From Magnetospirillum sp902729445 (GTDB taxonomy: Bacteria; Pseudomonadota; Alphaproteobacteria; Rhodospirillales; Magnetospirillaceae), in assembly GCF_902729445.1 (NCBI RefSeq), contig NZ_CACVCE010000012.1:124001-188000 (forward strand): a DNA stretch of 64,000 nucleotides, written 5' to 3'. Positions 44,145 to 52,585 of the stretch are shown piece after piece. Within the stretch, counting starts at the first letter, position 1. The number at the start of each line of letters is the position of its first letter. The notes beneath the pieces are model-generated. The model did no database searches. It saw only the letters and a list, made by a program, of their open reading frames with translations, and was not told the DNA's origin. Both the position numbers and the translations under genes were made by a program.

Positions 44145-44500
44145 GCACCAAGGACTGGCCGCAGATGGCCAAGGAACTGTCGGGCCTGCTGGGTCAGGTG
44201 CGCGGCACCATCCCCGAGGTGATGAAGGGCTTTTCCGCCATGGCCAAGGCGGCGTCGGCGCCGGGCGTGCTGGATGCCAAGACCAAGGAGCTGATCGCCC
44301 TGGGCATGGGGGTGGCGGCCCGCTGCGACGGCTGCATCGCCTTCCACACCCGCACCGCCCTGGAACTGGGCACGACCCGCGAGGAACTGATGGAGGTCCT
44401 CGGCATGGCCATCTATATGGGCGGCGGCCCCAGCCTGATGTACGCAGCATTGGCGGTCGAGGCCTATGACCAGCACGCGGCCACCAAGGCGGGCGGCTGA
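44141..44500 (+). CDS. carboxymuconolactone decarboxylase/AhpD-like protein
   Basis: This is a 119-residue all-helical protein of the CMD family. It carries the redox-type CxxC and following His as RCDGCIAFH (Cys62, Cys65, His69), typical of AhpD-like alkylhydroperoxidase helpers rather than true decarboxylases. GAGGAG upstream and an ATGA overlap with tadA show coupling. It is likely a small peroxidase or thiol-redox protein. A terminator follows. Confidence 0.88.
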   Translation: MSTKDWPQMAKELSGLLGQVRGTIPEVMKGFSAMAKAASAPGVLDAKTKELIALGMGVAARCDGCIAFHTRTALELGTTREELMEVLGMAIYMGGGPSLMYAALAVEAYDQHAATKAGG

Positions 44501-44509
44501 ACGACAAAT

Positions 44510-44534
44510 CCCCTTCCGGCGGGACCGGAAGGGG
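44510..44534 (+). terminator. terminator-like hairpin after the AhpD-like gene
   Basis: A perfect ten-base stem CCCCTTCCGG / CCGGAAGGGG with a five-base loop lies nine bases after the stop. There is no clear T-run, so it may be Rho-assisted or a transcript-stabilising stem. Confidence 0.6.
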
Positions 44535-44555
44535 AGGTCTCTAAAGCTGTTCGGT

Positions 44556-44620
44556 ACGGGCGCGCCAAAGGCCAAAGCCCGAGCGGCGACTGAGCCGCCC
44601 GGCACGGGCGCGCCAAAGGC
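44556..44620. repeat. 17-bp direct repeat containing GGCGCGCC
   Basis: ACGGGCGCGCCAAAGGC occurs at 44556-44572 and again at 44604-44620, with a 48-bp period. The flanking bases also match partly. It is intergenic, in the 156-bp gap between the AhpD-like gene and hbd. Confidence 0.75.
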
Positions 44621-44656
44621 AAGACCGCTGATCGGCCGCGCCTTCAGCGGGACCGA

Positions 44657-45535
44657 TCAGCGGGTCGGAACCGGCTTCTCGCCCGAATAATCATAGAAGC
44701 CGCGGCCGGTCTTGCGACCCAGCCAGCCGGCTTCCACGTACTTCACCAGCAACGGGCAGGGGCGGTACTTGGAATCGGCCAGGCCGTCATACAGCACCTG
44801 CATGATCGACAGGCAGGTGTCCAGGCCGATGAAGTCGCCCAGTTCCAGCGGACCCATCGGGTGGTTTGCGCCCAGCTTCATGGCGGTGTCGATGGCTTCC
44901 ACCGAGCCGACGCCCTCGTACAGGGTGTAGACGGCTTCGTTGATCATCGGCAGCAGGATGCGGTTGACGATGAAGGCCGGGAAGTCTTCGGCCGAGACCG
45001 GCTGCTTCTTCAGCTTCAGCACCATGTCGCGGACCAGGCCGAAGGTCTCTTCCGAGGTGGCGATGCCGCGGATCAGCTCGACCAGTTGCATCACCGGCAC
45101 GGGGTTCATGAAGTGCATGCCCATGAACTTGGCCGGGCGGTCGGTGGCGGCACCCAGACGGGTGATCGAGATCGACGAGGTGTTGGACGCGATATGCGCC
45201 TCGGGCTTGAGGACCGGGCACAGCAGGGCGAAGATCTTGCGCTTGACCTGCTCGTCCTCGGTGGCGGCCTCGATGACCAGGTCGCTGTCGCCGAAATCGG
45301 CATATTGGGTGGTGGTCTTGATGCGCGACAGGGTGCCGGCCTTGTCTTCCTCGGACAGCTTGCCCTTGGCGACCTGACGGCCCAGATTCTTGTCGATGAC
45401 GGCAAGACCCTTCTTCAGGGCCTCGTCCGTCACGTCCAGCAAGATCACGTCAAAGCCCGAAGCGGCACACACATGGGCGATACCGCTGCCCATCTGTCCG
45501 GCGCCAATGACACCAATCTTCCGAATTTCGCTCAT
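44657..45535 (-). CDS. hbd: 3-hydroxybutyryl-CoA dehydrogenase
   Basis: This is a 292-residue NAD(P) enzyme that interconverts acetoacetyl-CoA and 3-hydroxybutyryl-CoA. It has the Rossmann GAGQMGSG, the catalytic HFMNPVPVM (His) and SNTSS, then NRILLPMINEAVYTLYEGV and GPLELGDFIGLDT. This links to crotonyl-CoA, the Ccr substrate, and to polyhydroxybutyrate metabolism. It is the last gene of a group with etfA, etfB and the cobalamin adenosyltransferase. A ten-base inverted repeat (CGCTGATCGG at 44626-44635, CCGATCAGCG at 44653-44662) marks its end. Confidence 0.95.
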   Translation of the reverse strand: MSEIRKIGVIGAGQMGSGIAHVCAASGFDVILLDVTDEALKKGLAVIDKNLGRQVAKGKLSEEDKAGTLSRIKTTTQYADFGDSDLVIEAATEDEQVKRKIFALLCPVLKPEAHIASNTSSISITRLGAATDRPAKFMGMHFMNPVPVMQLVELIRGIATSEETFGLVRDMVLKLKKQPVSAEDFPAFIVNRILLPMINEAVYTLYEGVGSVEAIDTAMKLGANHPMGPLELGDFIGLDTCLSIMQVLYDGLADSKYRPCPLLVKYVEAGWLGRKTGRGFYDYSGEKPVPTR

Positions 45536-45587
45536 GCGATAACTCCCGCCTGATAGGGTGTTCTGGCTCGGACGTCCGGGCCGGGGA

Positions 45588-46526
45588 TTATTTCTTGTCC
45601 AATTCCTGGGCCAGCTCCGGCAGCGCCTTGAACAGGTCGGCGACCAAACCGTAATCGGCGACCTGGAAGATCGGGGCCTCTTCGTCCTTGTTGATGGCGA
45701 CGATGACCTTGGAATCCTTCATGCCGGCCAGATGCTGGATGGCACCCGAGATGCCGACCGCGACGTAAAGGTCGGGGGCGACGATCTTGCCGGTCTGGCC
45801 GACCTGGAAGTCGTTGGGGACGAAACCGGCATCGACGGCGGCGCGCGAGGCACCGACGGCGGCGCCCAGTTTGTCGGCGACGGCCTCGATCAGGGCGAAA
45901 TTCTCGCCCGAACCCATGCCGCGACCGCCCGAGACGATGATGCGGGCACTGGTCAGTTCGGGCCGTTCCGACTTCGACAGCTGCTGGCCGACAAAGGCCG
46001 ACAGGCCGGGATCGGCGGCCGGGCTGACCGCCTCGATGGCGGCCGAGCCACCTGTGGTGGCGGCGGCCTCGAAGCCGGTGCCGCGCACGGTGATGATCTT
46101 GATGGCATCCTTCGACTGCACGGTGGCCAGCGCGTTGCCGGCATAGATCGGGCGGACGAAGGTGTCGGCCGAGACGACCGCGGTGATGTCGGACAGCTGG
46201 GCCACGTCCAGCAGGGCCGCGACTCGGGGCGCGACGTTCTTGCCGGTGGTGGTGGCCGGGGCCAGGATGTGGGTATAGCCGGGCGCCAGGGCCACGATCA
46301 GCGCGGCCAAGGGCTCGGCCAGATGGTGTTCCAGGGCCGGCGCCTCGGCGGTCAGCACCTTGGCGATGCCGGCGATCTTGGCGGCTTCGGCGGCGATGGC
46401 GGCGACACCTGCGCCGGCCACCAGCACATGGATATCACCCCCGATCTTGGCGGCGGCGGTGACGGTGTTCAAGGTGGCGGACTTCAGCGCGCCGCCTTCG
46501 TGTTCAGCGATGACAAGGATGGTCAT
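45588..46526 (-). CDS. etfA: electron transfer flavoprotein, alpha subunit
   Basis: This is a 312-residue subunit holding the FAD. The C-terminal domain has the FAD-binding SGGRGMGSGENF and AVGISGAIQHLAGMKDSK, then VAINKDEEAPIF. The N-terminal domain starts MTILVIAEHEGGALKS. ETF accepts electrons from acyl-CoA dehydrogenases, including Mcd here. It follows etfB by two bases, showing an operon. Confidence 0.97.
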   Translation of the reverse strand: MTILVIAEHEGGALKSATLNTVTAAAKIGGDIHVLVAGAGVAAIAAEAAKIAGIAKVLTAEAPALEHHLAEPLAALIVALAPGYTHILAPATTTGKNVAPRVAALLDVAQLSDITAVVSADTFVRPIYAGNALATVQSKDAIKIITVRGTGFEAAATTGGSAAIEAVSPAADPGLSAFVGQQLSKSERPELTSARIIVSGGRGMGSGENFALIEAVADKLGAAVGASRAAVDAGFVPNDFQVGQTGKIVAPDLYVAVGISGAIQHLAGMKDSKVIVAINKDEEAPIFQVADYGLVADLFKALPELAQELDKK

Positions 46527-46528
46527 TT

Positions 46529-47275
46529 TCAGATCACCTTCGCTTCATTCTTCAGCTTGTCGACCAGGGCGGCGACGTCGGCGACCTTGACGCCGGCCTT
46601 GCGCTTGGCCGGCTCTTCGACCTTCAGCGTGACCAGACGCGGGCTGGTATCGACGCCCAGATCGGCCGGGGTCACCGTCTCGATCGGCTTCTTCTTGGCC
46701 TTCATGATGTTGGGCAGCGAGGCATAGCGCGGCTCGTTCAGGCGCAGGTCGGTGGTGACCACCGCCGGCAGCTTCAGCGCCACGGTCTCGAGACCGCCAT
46801 CGACCTCGCGGGTGACGGTGGCCTTGTCGCCCAGTTCCACCTTCGAGGCGAAGGTGCCCTGCGACCAGCCCAGCAGCGCAGCCAGCATCTGGCCGGTCTG
46901 GTTGCTGTCGTCGTCGATCGCCTGCTTGCCCAGGATCACCAGGCCCGGCTGTTCCTTGTCGACCAGCGCCTTCAGGGCCTTGGCGACGGCCAGCGGCTGG
47001 ACCTCTTCGTCGGTCTGGACCAGCACGCCGCGGTCGGCGCCCATGGCCAGCGCGGTGCGGATGGTTTCCTGCGCGGCCACCGGACCCAGCGACACCACCA
47101 CGATCTCGGTGGCCTTGCCAGCTTCCTTCAGACGCACGGCTTCCTCGACGGCGATTTCGTCGAACGGGTTCATGCTGAACTTGACGTTCGCGGTCTCAAC
47201 CCCGGAATTATCCGATTTGACGCGGATCTTGACGTTGTAGTCGATGACCCGCTTTACGGCGACCAGTACCTTCAT
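46529..47275 (-). CDS. etfB: electron transfer flavoprotein, beta subunit
   Basis: This is a 248-residue subunit that binds AMP and forms the ETF heterodimer. It begins MKVLVAVKRVIDYNVKIRV, the ETF-beta signature. FSMNPFDEIAVEEAVRLKE and LGKQAIDDDSNQTGQMLA are further family blocks. It lies upstream of etfA and downstream of the cobalamin adenosyltransferase. Confidence 0.97.
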   Translation of the reverse strand: MKVLVAVKRVIDYNVKIRVKSDNSGVETANVKFSMNPFDEIAVEEAVRLKEAGKATEIVVVSLGPVAAQETIRTALAMGADRGVLVQTDEEVQPLAVAKALKALVDKEQPGLVILGKQAIDDDSNQTGQMLAALLGWSQGTFASKVELGDKATVTREVDGGLETVALKLPAVVTTDLRLNEPRYASLPNIMKAKKKPIETVTPADLGVDTSPRLVTLKVEEPAKRKAGVKVADVAALVDKLKNEAKVI

Positions 47276-47408
47276 GGTCCTCCTGATCCCTTCGGCAAGG
47301 GCCTTGTGCCGTAAATCGGCATTGCAAGGCGGATTTAGCTATTGCATTGCACCATATGCTCGCGCTTTCGCGTTGTCAACGCCAGCCCGCGCAGGGTTTT
47401 ACAGGCGG

Positions 47409-47981
47409 TTATCGGTTGGCGCCGGGAACCCACAAAACGTCGCCGGCCGCCTGTTTGTTCAACCAGCGGGCCAGCACGAACAGATGGTCGGACAGCCGGT
47501 TGGCATAGGCGATGGCCTGGGGATTGACCGCTTCGGTCTCGGCCAGTTGGGTCATCAGCCGTTCGGCGCGGCGCACCACGGTTCGGCCCAGATGCAGTTG
47601 GGCGGCGGCCTCGGTGCCGCCCGGCAGCACGAACGAGGCCAGCGGCGCCAGCTCGGCGTTCATCGCGTCGATCTCGGCTTCCAGGCGGGTCACCTGGCCG
47701 GCTGCGATGCGCAGCGCCTGGCCGGGCTGTTCGTCCTCCTTGGAGGGCGTGCACAGATCGGCGCCCAGGTCGAACAGATCGTTCTGGATGCGGGCCAGCA
47801 TGGAATCGGCCTGGGGGTGGGTGCGGGTGGCCAGGCGGGTGATGCCGATCACCGCGTTGGCCTCGTCCACCGTGCCGTAGGCTTCGACCCTGAGTGCGTG
47901 CTTGGGCACGCGGGCGCCGTCGCCCAGCGAGGTTTGGCCCTTGTCGCCGCCCCTGGTATAGATGCGTGTCAACGTGACCAT
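47409..47981 (-). CDS. PduO-type ATP:cob(I)alamin adenosyltransferase
   Basis: This is a 190-residue trimeric enzyme that forms adenosylcobalamin. The ATP-binding start TRIYTRGGDKGQTSLGDG, the RVEAYGTVDEANAVIG helix and VRRAERLM with the key Arg near the C terminus are typical of the PduO/MMAB class. ATG 47981 is chosen; the open frame runs further up without homology. Its product is the cofactor of Ecm. The 133-bp gap to etfB makes co-transcription likely but not certain. Confidence 0.93.
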   Translation of the reverse strand: MVTLTRIYTRGGDKGQTSLGDGARVPKHALRVEAYGTVDEANAVIGITRLATRTHPQADSMLARIQNDLFDLGADLCTPSKEDEQPGQALRIAAGQVTRLEAEIDAMNAELAPLASFVLPGGTEAAAQLHLGRTVVRRAERLMTQLAETEAVNPQAIAYANRLSDHLFVLARWLNKQAAGDVLWVPGANR

Positions 47982-48105
47982 GGTGCGCCACCGAGCTGTT
48001 TGGATCGGGCCGCCTTTATGCCATGTTCCGGGGCCGGCTGGCGAGAGCGGGCTTTCCTTGACCGACTTTGCCCCTATAATCGGCCGGATTTTTTCGGGAT
48101 ACCCC

Positions 48106-49209
48106 ATGCGCCTGTCCTTGACCCTCAGTACCTATATCGGCCGCCAGTTCCTGCTGGCGTTCGCGGCGGCGCTGTTGGTGATCGCCGGGGTGATCTTTCT
48201 GTTCGACGTGATCGAGCTGATCCGGCGCGCCGCCGGCCGCGGCGATCTGGGCCTTGCCACCCTGATGACCATGGCGGTGCTGAAGCTGCCGCAGATGGTG
48301 CACATGATCTTGCCCTTCGCGGTGATGATCGGGGCGATGCTGTCGTTCTGGCGCCTGACCCGGACCCACGAACTGGTGGTGGCCCGGGCGGCGGGCATCT
48401 CGGCGTGGGAATTCCTGGCGCCGGTGGTGGCGGTCTCGGTGCTGGTCGGCATCTTCGAGGTGATGGCGGTCAATCCGCTGGGGGCGGCGATGTATGCCCG
48501 CTTCCAGCGTATGCAAGACGAGCTTCTGCTCAACAAGTCCGGCTCCTTCGACCTGTCCGAGATCGGCCTGTGGCTGCGCGAGGGCGACGATCGCCGCCAG
48601 GTGGTGGTCCACGCCGAGGATGTCCGCCAAGAGGGCCTGGCCTTGCACCTGAAAGAGGTTCACATCTTCCTGTTCGACGGCCCCGATCGTTTTTTCAGGC
48701 GGCTGTCGGCGGTGAGCGGGACCCTGGAGAACGGCGCCTTCGCCCTGAAGGACGTCTGGCAGATGGAGGGCGGCAAACCCAGCCAGCATCTCGATCAGAT
48801 CAGCCTGCCGACCGAATTGACCCTGGAACGGGTGCAAGACAACTTCGCCGCGCCCGAGGCCATGAGCTTCTGGCAATTGCCGGCCTTCATCTCGTTCTTC
48901 GAGAAGGCCGGCTTCGCCGCCACCAAGCACCGCATGCATTTCCAGGCCTTGTTGGCGTCGCCCCTGTTGTACGCCTCGATGGTGCTGATCGCCGCCTTGT
49001 TCTCGCTCAGGCCCAACATGCGGGCCGGCGGGTTGCTGATCCGGGTCGGCGGCGGAGTCGGGGCCGGCTTCGCCATTTATCTGTTTTCCAAGGTGATTTT
49101 CGCTTTCGGCCTGTCCTCGACCCTGCCGCAGATCCTGGCTGCCTGGAGCCCGGCTTTGGTGGCCCTGCTGATCGGGGTCAGCGGCCTGTTCTATCTGGAA
49201 GACGGCTGA
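48106..49209 (+). CDS. lptG: LPS export permease subunit LptG
   Basis: This is a 367-residue inner-membrane protein. Three membrane segments in the first 110 residues (starting TYIGRQFLLAFAAALLVIAG) and three near the C terminus surround a periplasmic beta-jellyroll region (about 130-270). LptF/G-type permeases move lipopolysaccharide with LptB. LptG is favoured over LptF from the start and the FLFDVIELIRRA helix. No lptF is adjacent, although the two are commonly side by side in alphaproteobacteria. Confidence 0.85.
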   Translation: MRLSLTLSTYIGRQFLLAFAAALLVIAGVIFLFDVIELIRRAAGRGDLGLATLMTMAVLKLPQMVHMILPFAVMIGAMLSFWRLTRTHELVVARAAGISAWEFLAPVVAVSVLVGIFEVMAVNPLGAAMYARFQRMQDELLLNKSGSFDLSEIGLWLREGDDRRQVVVHAEDVRQEGLALHLKEVHIFLFDGPDRFFRRLSAVSGTLENGAFALKDVWQMEGGKPSQHLDQISLPTELTLERVQDNFAAPEAMSFWQLPAFISFFEKAGFAATKHRMHFQALLASPLLYASMVLIAALFSLRPNMRAGGLLIRVGGGVGAGFAIYLFSKVIFAFGLSSTLPQILAAWSPALVALLIGVSGLFYLEDG

Positions 49210-49247
49210 GGATTGCCAAATTCCAAGGGCGGTGGTAATCCCCGCCC

Positions 49248-50717
49248 ATGCACAGTGACACCCCCTTCTCGCGGCCGGTCCGGCTGGCGACCCTGACGGT
49301 CGCCGGGGTGATCGCCTGGCGCTTGGCGATCCTGGCCTTCGCCTCGCCCAACCTGTCGTTCGACGAGGCCCAGTACTGGGCGTGGGCGCAGAATTTCCAA
49401 CTGGGCTATTACTCGAAGCCGCCGATGGTGGCCTGGGCCATCGCCGGCACCACGGCGCTGTGCGGCGACGGCGAAGGCTGCGTCAAGCTGTCCTCGGTGC
49501 TGGCCCATTTGCTGACCGCCGGCCTGCTGTTCCTGCTCGGCCGCGATTTGTGGAACGCCCGGGTCGGTGCCTGGGCCATGGTGGCCTGGGCGACGCTGCC
49601 GGCGGTGTCGCTGTCGTCGATGCTGATTTCCACCGACCCCTTCCTGCTGACCTGCTGGACCGGGGCGCTGTGGTGCCTGGTGCGCGGTCGGGCCAGGCCT
49701 GAGCGGGTCAGCCGGTGGTGGCTGGGCTTCGGTCTGTTCCTGGGTCTTGGATTGCTGTCGAAATATGCCATGGCCTTCTTCCTGGCCTCGTTGGCTTTGT
49801 GGCTGATCTGGGACCGCGAGGCCCGGCCCTTGTGGAAAAGCCGGGGCCTGTGGGCCGGCATCGGCTTGGGGCTGGCGGTCTATGCCCCCAATCTGGTGTG
49901 GAACGCGCTGAATGGCTTCGTGTCCTACGAGCACACCAAGGACAACGCCAATCTGGGCGGCACCTTGTTCCACCCGGACAAGATGGCCGAGTTCGTGTTC
50001 GGCCAGTTCGCGGTGTTCGGCCCGATCTTGATGGTGGCGCTGGTGATGGCGCTGGTGGCCGGATTCCGGTCGCGGGCCGGTTCGACCGAGCGCCTGTTGG
50101 TGTCGTTCGCGGCGCCCGTCTTCCTGGTGATGACCGTCGAAAGCCTGCTGTCGCGCGCCAACGCCAATTGGACCGCGCCGGCCTTCGTCGCCGGGGTCCT
50201 GCTGGCGGTGGCGTGGCTGGCTGGCCGGCGCGCGGCGTGGCTGTGGGTGTCGCTGGCCCTGAATCTGGCGGCCATGGGCGGGCTTTATCATTTCGAGACC
50301 ATCCGTCCGCTCCTGGGCGAAAGGGCGGCCAAGATCGACCCCATGCGGCGCGTGCGCGGCTGGGAGCTGGTCGGCGAGCGGCTGTCGGCGATCCTGGCCG
50401 CCCATCCCGGCGCCCGGTTGCTGGGCGACGAACGCAAGATCCTGGCCTCGTTGGTTTATTACGTTCGGCCGCATCCGTTCGATTTCGCCAAGTGGAACCC
50501 GGAAGGCCGGGTGCGCGACCATTACGACCAGACCTCCAGCCTGGCCGCTGGCGAGCCCCTGATGATCTACGTCACCCAGAACCCCGAACCCCCGCAGGAT
50601 GTGATCCGCCGGTTCGATCGGGCCGAGCATATCGACACCATCCGTGACCATATCGACCTTGGCGCGCGCGGTCGGCCGCTGTTGGTGTGGCGGTTGACCG
50701 GCTTCAGGGGGTACTAG
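49248..50717 (+). CDS. GT-C family glycosyltransferase (ArnT/PMT type)
   Basis: This is a 489-residue multi-membrane-spanning enzyme with about ten hydrophobic segments. The first periplasmic loop carries the catalytic acidic pair in SFDEAQYWAW (Asp39, Glu40), the GT-C signature, followed by GYYSKPPMVAW. The C-terminal soluble part (about 370-489) is extracytoplasmic. It transfers a sugar from a polyprenyl phosphate donor to lipid A or another acceptor. The next gene is a PAP2 phosphatase four bases later, which suggests envelope-lipid modification. Donor and acceptor are unknown. Confidence 0.8.
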   Translation: MHSDTPFSRPVRLATLTVAGVIAWRLAILAFASPNLSFDEAQYWAWAQNFQLGYYSKPPMVAWAIAGTTALCGDGEGCVKLSSVLAHLLTAGLLFLLGRDLWNARVGAWAMVAWATLPAVSLSSMLISTDPFLLTCWTGALWCLVRGRARPERVSRWWLGFGLFLGLGLLSKYAMAFFLASLALWLIWDREARPLWKSRGLWAGIGLGLAVYAPNLVWNALNGFVSYEHTKDNANLGGTLFHPDKMAEFVFGQFAVFGPILMVALVMALVAGFRSRAGSTERLLVSFAAPVFLVMTVESLLSRANANWTAPAFVAGVLLAVAWLAGRRAAWLWVSLALNLAAMGGLYHFETIRPLLGERAAKIDPMRRVRGWELVGERLSAILAAHPGARLLGDERKILASLVYYVRPHPFDFAKWNPEGRVRDHYDQTSSLAAGEPLMIYVTQNPEPPQDVIRRFDRAEHIDTIRDHIDLGARGRPLLVWRLTGFRGY

Positions 50718-50720
50718 CTA

Positions 50721-51419
50721 ATGCGGTGGCTGAACGCCTGGTGGGGCTCGATGGAGCGGCACCCCTGGCTGTGGACCCTGGCGGCCTTGGCGCCGCTGGT
50801 GTTGTTTCCCCAGATCGATCTGTCGGTGGCGGCCTGGTTCTACGCACCCGAGCAATATGTCTTTCCCGCCCGCAGCGCGCCCTTCCCCGAATGGATCAGG
50901 AAGTCGATGCCGGTGGTGCTGTTCGCCGTGGCTGGCGCCGTCGCGATCCTGTGGCTGGCCGGCGAGGCGATGCGGCGTGTGTTCTTAGGCGTCAGCCGCC
51001 GGGTGGCGGCCTTTCTGTTGCTGTCGCTGGCCCTGGGGCCGGGGCTGGTGGTCAACCTGATCCTCAAGGACAATTGGGGGCGTCCCCGGCCATCGACGCT
51101 GATGGAATTCGGCGGCAAGGCCACCTATGTCCGGCCGCTGATGATCAGCGACCAGTGCGACGACAATTGCTCGTTCACCTCGGGCCATGGCGCCCTGGGC
51201 TTCTGGCCGCTGGCCTTCGCCCTGCTGGCGCCGCCTGCCTGGCGGCCCCTTGCCGTGGCGGCAAGCCTGATCTTCGGGGCGGTGGTGGGGCTGGTCCGCA
51301 TCGCCCAGGGCGGCCATTTCGTCTCGGACGTGGCGTTCTCGGCGGCGATCACCATCGGGCTGATTCTGTGGCTGTACCGCCGGTTGTTGGGCGAGTCATC
51401 GAAGAATCATAGGCAATAA
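50721..51419 (+). CDS. PAP2-family membrane phosphatase
   Basis: This is a 232-residue protein with about six hydrophobic segments. The phosphatase motifs are complete: Lys116 and RPRP at 121-124, SGH at 154-156, and R193-x5-H199-x3-D203. It should remove phosphate from a lipid (lipid A, undecaprenyl diphosphate or phosphatidate). It is directly downstream of the glycosyltransferase, so a role in lipid A or polyprenyl carrier recycling is likely. Confidence 0.85.
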   Translation: MRWLNAWWGSMERHPWLWTLAALAPLVLFPQIDLSVAAWFYAPEQYVFPARSAPFPEWIRKSMPVVLFAVAGAVAILWLAGEAMRRVFLGVSRRVAAFLLLSLALGPGLVVNLILKDNWGRPRPSTLMEFGGKATYVRPLMISDQCDDNCSFTSGHGALGFWPLAFALLAPPAWRPLAVAASLIFGAVVGLVRIAQGGHFVSDVAFSAAITIGLILWLYRRLLGESSKNHRQ

Positions 51420-51516
51420 CCGGCGGATAGGGTTTAAACCCCTAGGCGCGTCGCCGATTCTCGGGTAATGATATAGGTTCAGACTGAGCTGCGCCTGTAG
51501 GCAAGGACCGGGATGC

Positions 51517-51545
51517 CCCACGCATGTGCGTGGGTTTTTGTATTT
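51517..51545 (+). terminator. intrinsic terminator inside the cold-shock gene leader
   Basis: CCCACGC-ATGT-GCGTGGG (51517-51534) is followed by TTTTTGTATTTT. It lies just 20 bp before the start of the cold-shock gene on the same strand, so it is placed like an attenuator, or ends a short upstream RNA. Confidence 0.75.
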
Positions 51546-51565
51546 TCTACCGACGAGAATGACAC

Positions 51566-52174
51566 ATGGCTTGGAACCGAGATAATCATGGTAGCCGCTC
51601 CCGCGATCGCGGCCGGCGGGACGACTTTGGCAGCGACATGGGCTACGAGCCTCCGCGTAGTACGCCGCGCATGCCCAGCAGCTTCGACCGCCAGGCGGTC
51701 AGCCAGGCGAACGTGACCGCCACCGTGAAGTGGTTCAACGCCTCGAAGGGCTTCGGCTTCGTCGCTCCGTCCGACGGTTCGCCCGATGCCTTCCTGCACA
51801 TCTCGGCTCTCGAGCGCGCTGGTCTGACCCAGGTCGCCGAAGGCACCACTCTTGTTTGCGATCTGGGCCAGGGCAACCGTGGTCCGCAGGTCGTCGCCGT
51901 GCACGAGGTTGACGCCTCGACCGCGACCGCCGCTCCGCGCGCTCCGCGCACCGATCGCGGCCCGAGCGAGACCGTCGAAGGCGTGGTCAAGTTCTTCTCG
52001 GCCGAGAAGGGCTTTGGCTTCGTCCAGACCGACGAAGGCGGCAAGGACGTGTTCGTCCATATCAAGGCTCTCGAGCGTTCGGGCCTGAAGAACCTGGAAA
52101 GCGGTCAGCGGGTGCGTATCACCACCACGCTGGGCCAGAAGGGTCCCCAGGCCGACACCGTCGCCCTGATCTGA
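51566..52174 (+). CDS. double cold-shock-domain RNA-binding protein
   Basis: This is a 202-residue protein with an Arg/Asp/Gly-rich N-terminal tail (1-45) and two cold-shock domains. The first is at about 50-115 (TVKWFNASKGFGFVAP, FLHISAL) and the second at about 135-202 (VVKFFSAEKGFGFVQT, VFVHIKAL). Both keep the RNP1 KGFGFV and RNP2 VFVHI/FLHIS motifs. Two-domain cold-shock proteins are typical of alphaproteobacteria and bind RNA or single-stranded DNA. A 146-bp leader carries a terminator hairpin, so expression may be controlled by transcript structure. Confidence 0.93.
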   Translation: MAWNRDNHGSRSRDRGRRDDFGSDMGYEPPRSTPRMPSSFDRQAVSQANVTATVKWFNASKGFGFVAPSDGSPDAFLHISALERAGLTQVAEGTTLVCDLGQGNRGPQVVAVHEVDASTATAAPRAPRTDRGPSETVEGVVKFFSAEKGFGFVQTDEGGKDVFVHIKALERSGLKNLESGQRVRITTTLGQKGPQADTVALI

Positions 52175-52194
52175 CGGTCGTCTTATTCGGACAG

Positions 52195-52232
52195 CCCCCG
52201 CGCACGCCGCGCGGGGGCCTGTTCCGATTTTT
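52195..52232 (+). terminator. Rho-independent terminator after the cold-shock gene
   Basis: Stem CCCCCGCGC / GCGCGGGGG with a five-base loop is followed by CCTGTTCCGATTTTT. It ends the cold-shock transcript. Confidence 0.85.
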
Positions 52233-52394
52233 GCGGCGCCCTTCCGTGGTGAAGGAGGCCAAGCCCGCGCGTGTCGCCGGCAAACTGAACCCATTGCTGT
52301 CTTGTTTAATCATCCCAAGCTCCGCCGATGGCGGGAATCTGGCCGGTTTCAGTGCCTCGCCTGCTGAGGAGGCTTGATTTTCCCTCCTCCCTTT

Positions 52395-52508
52395 GATGTC
52401 ACCCTCGGGCTTGACCCGAGGGTCCACGCGTCGGGTCAGAAAAGTCATTGGGAACAAAGGGAGTGGCGGAACCGCGTGGATAGCCGGGGCAAGCCCGGCC
52501 ATGACGGT
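52395..52508. repeat. REP-like facing palindrome pair, copy 2
   Basis: Palindromes at 52395-52430 (GTCACCCTCGGGCTTGACCC then GAGGGTCCACG) and 52472-52508 (CGTGGATAGCCGGGGCAAGC then CCGGCCATGACGG, inverted) have the same core as the pair at 29477-29588 but different stem bases. Confidence 0.85.
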
Positions 52509-52585
52509 TGTGGGAAGCGGCCTCGGATCAAGACTTTCCCGGCTAGAGCCGCGAGCATAAAATCCGGATCAGCCTTTCTTGATTG

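Noticed and set aside
42992..44500. A 502-codon open frame spanning the amidotransferase, tadA and the AhpD-like gene
   Set aside because: It only becomes meaningful after 44141 (the AhpD-like gene). The upstream part is shadow of genes on both strands.
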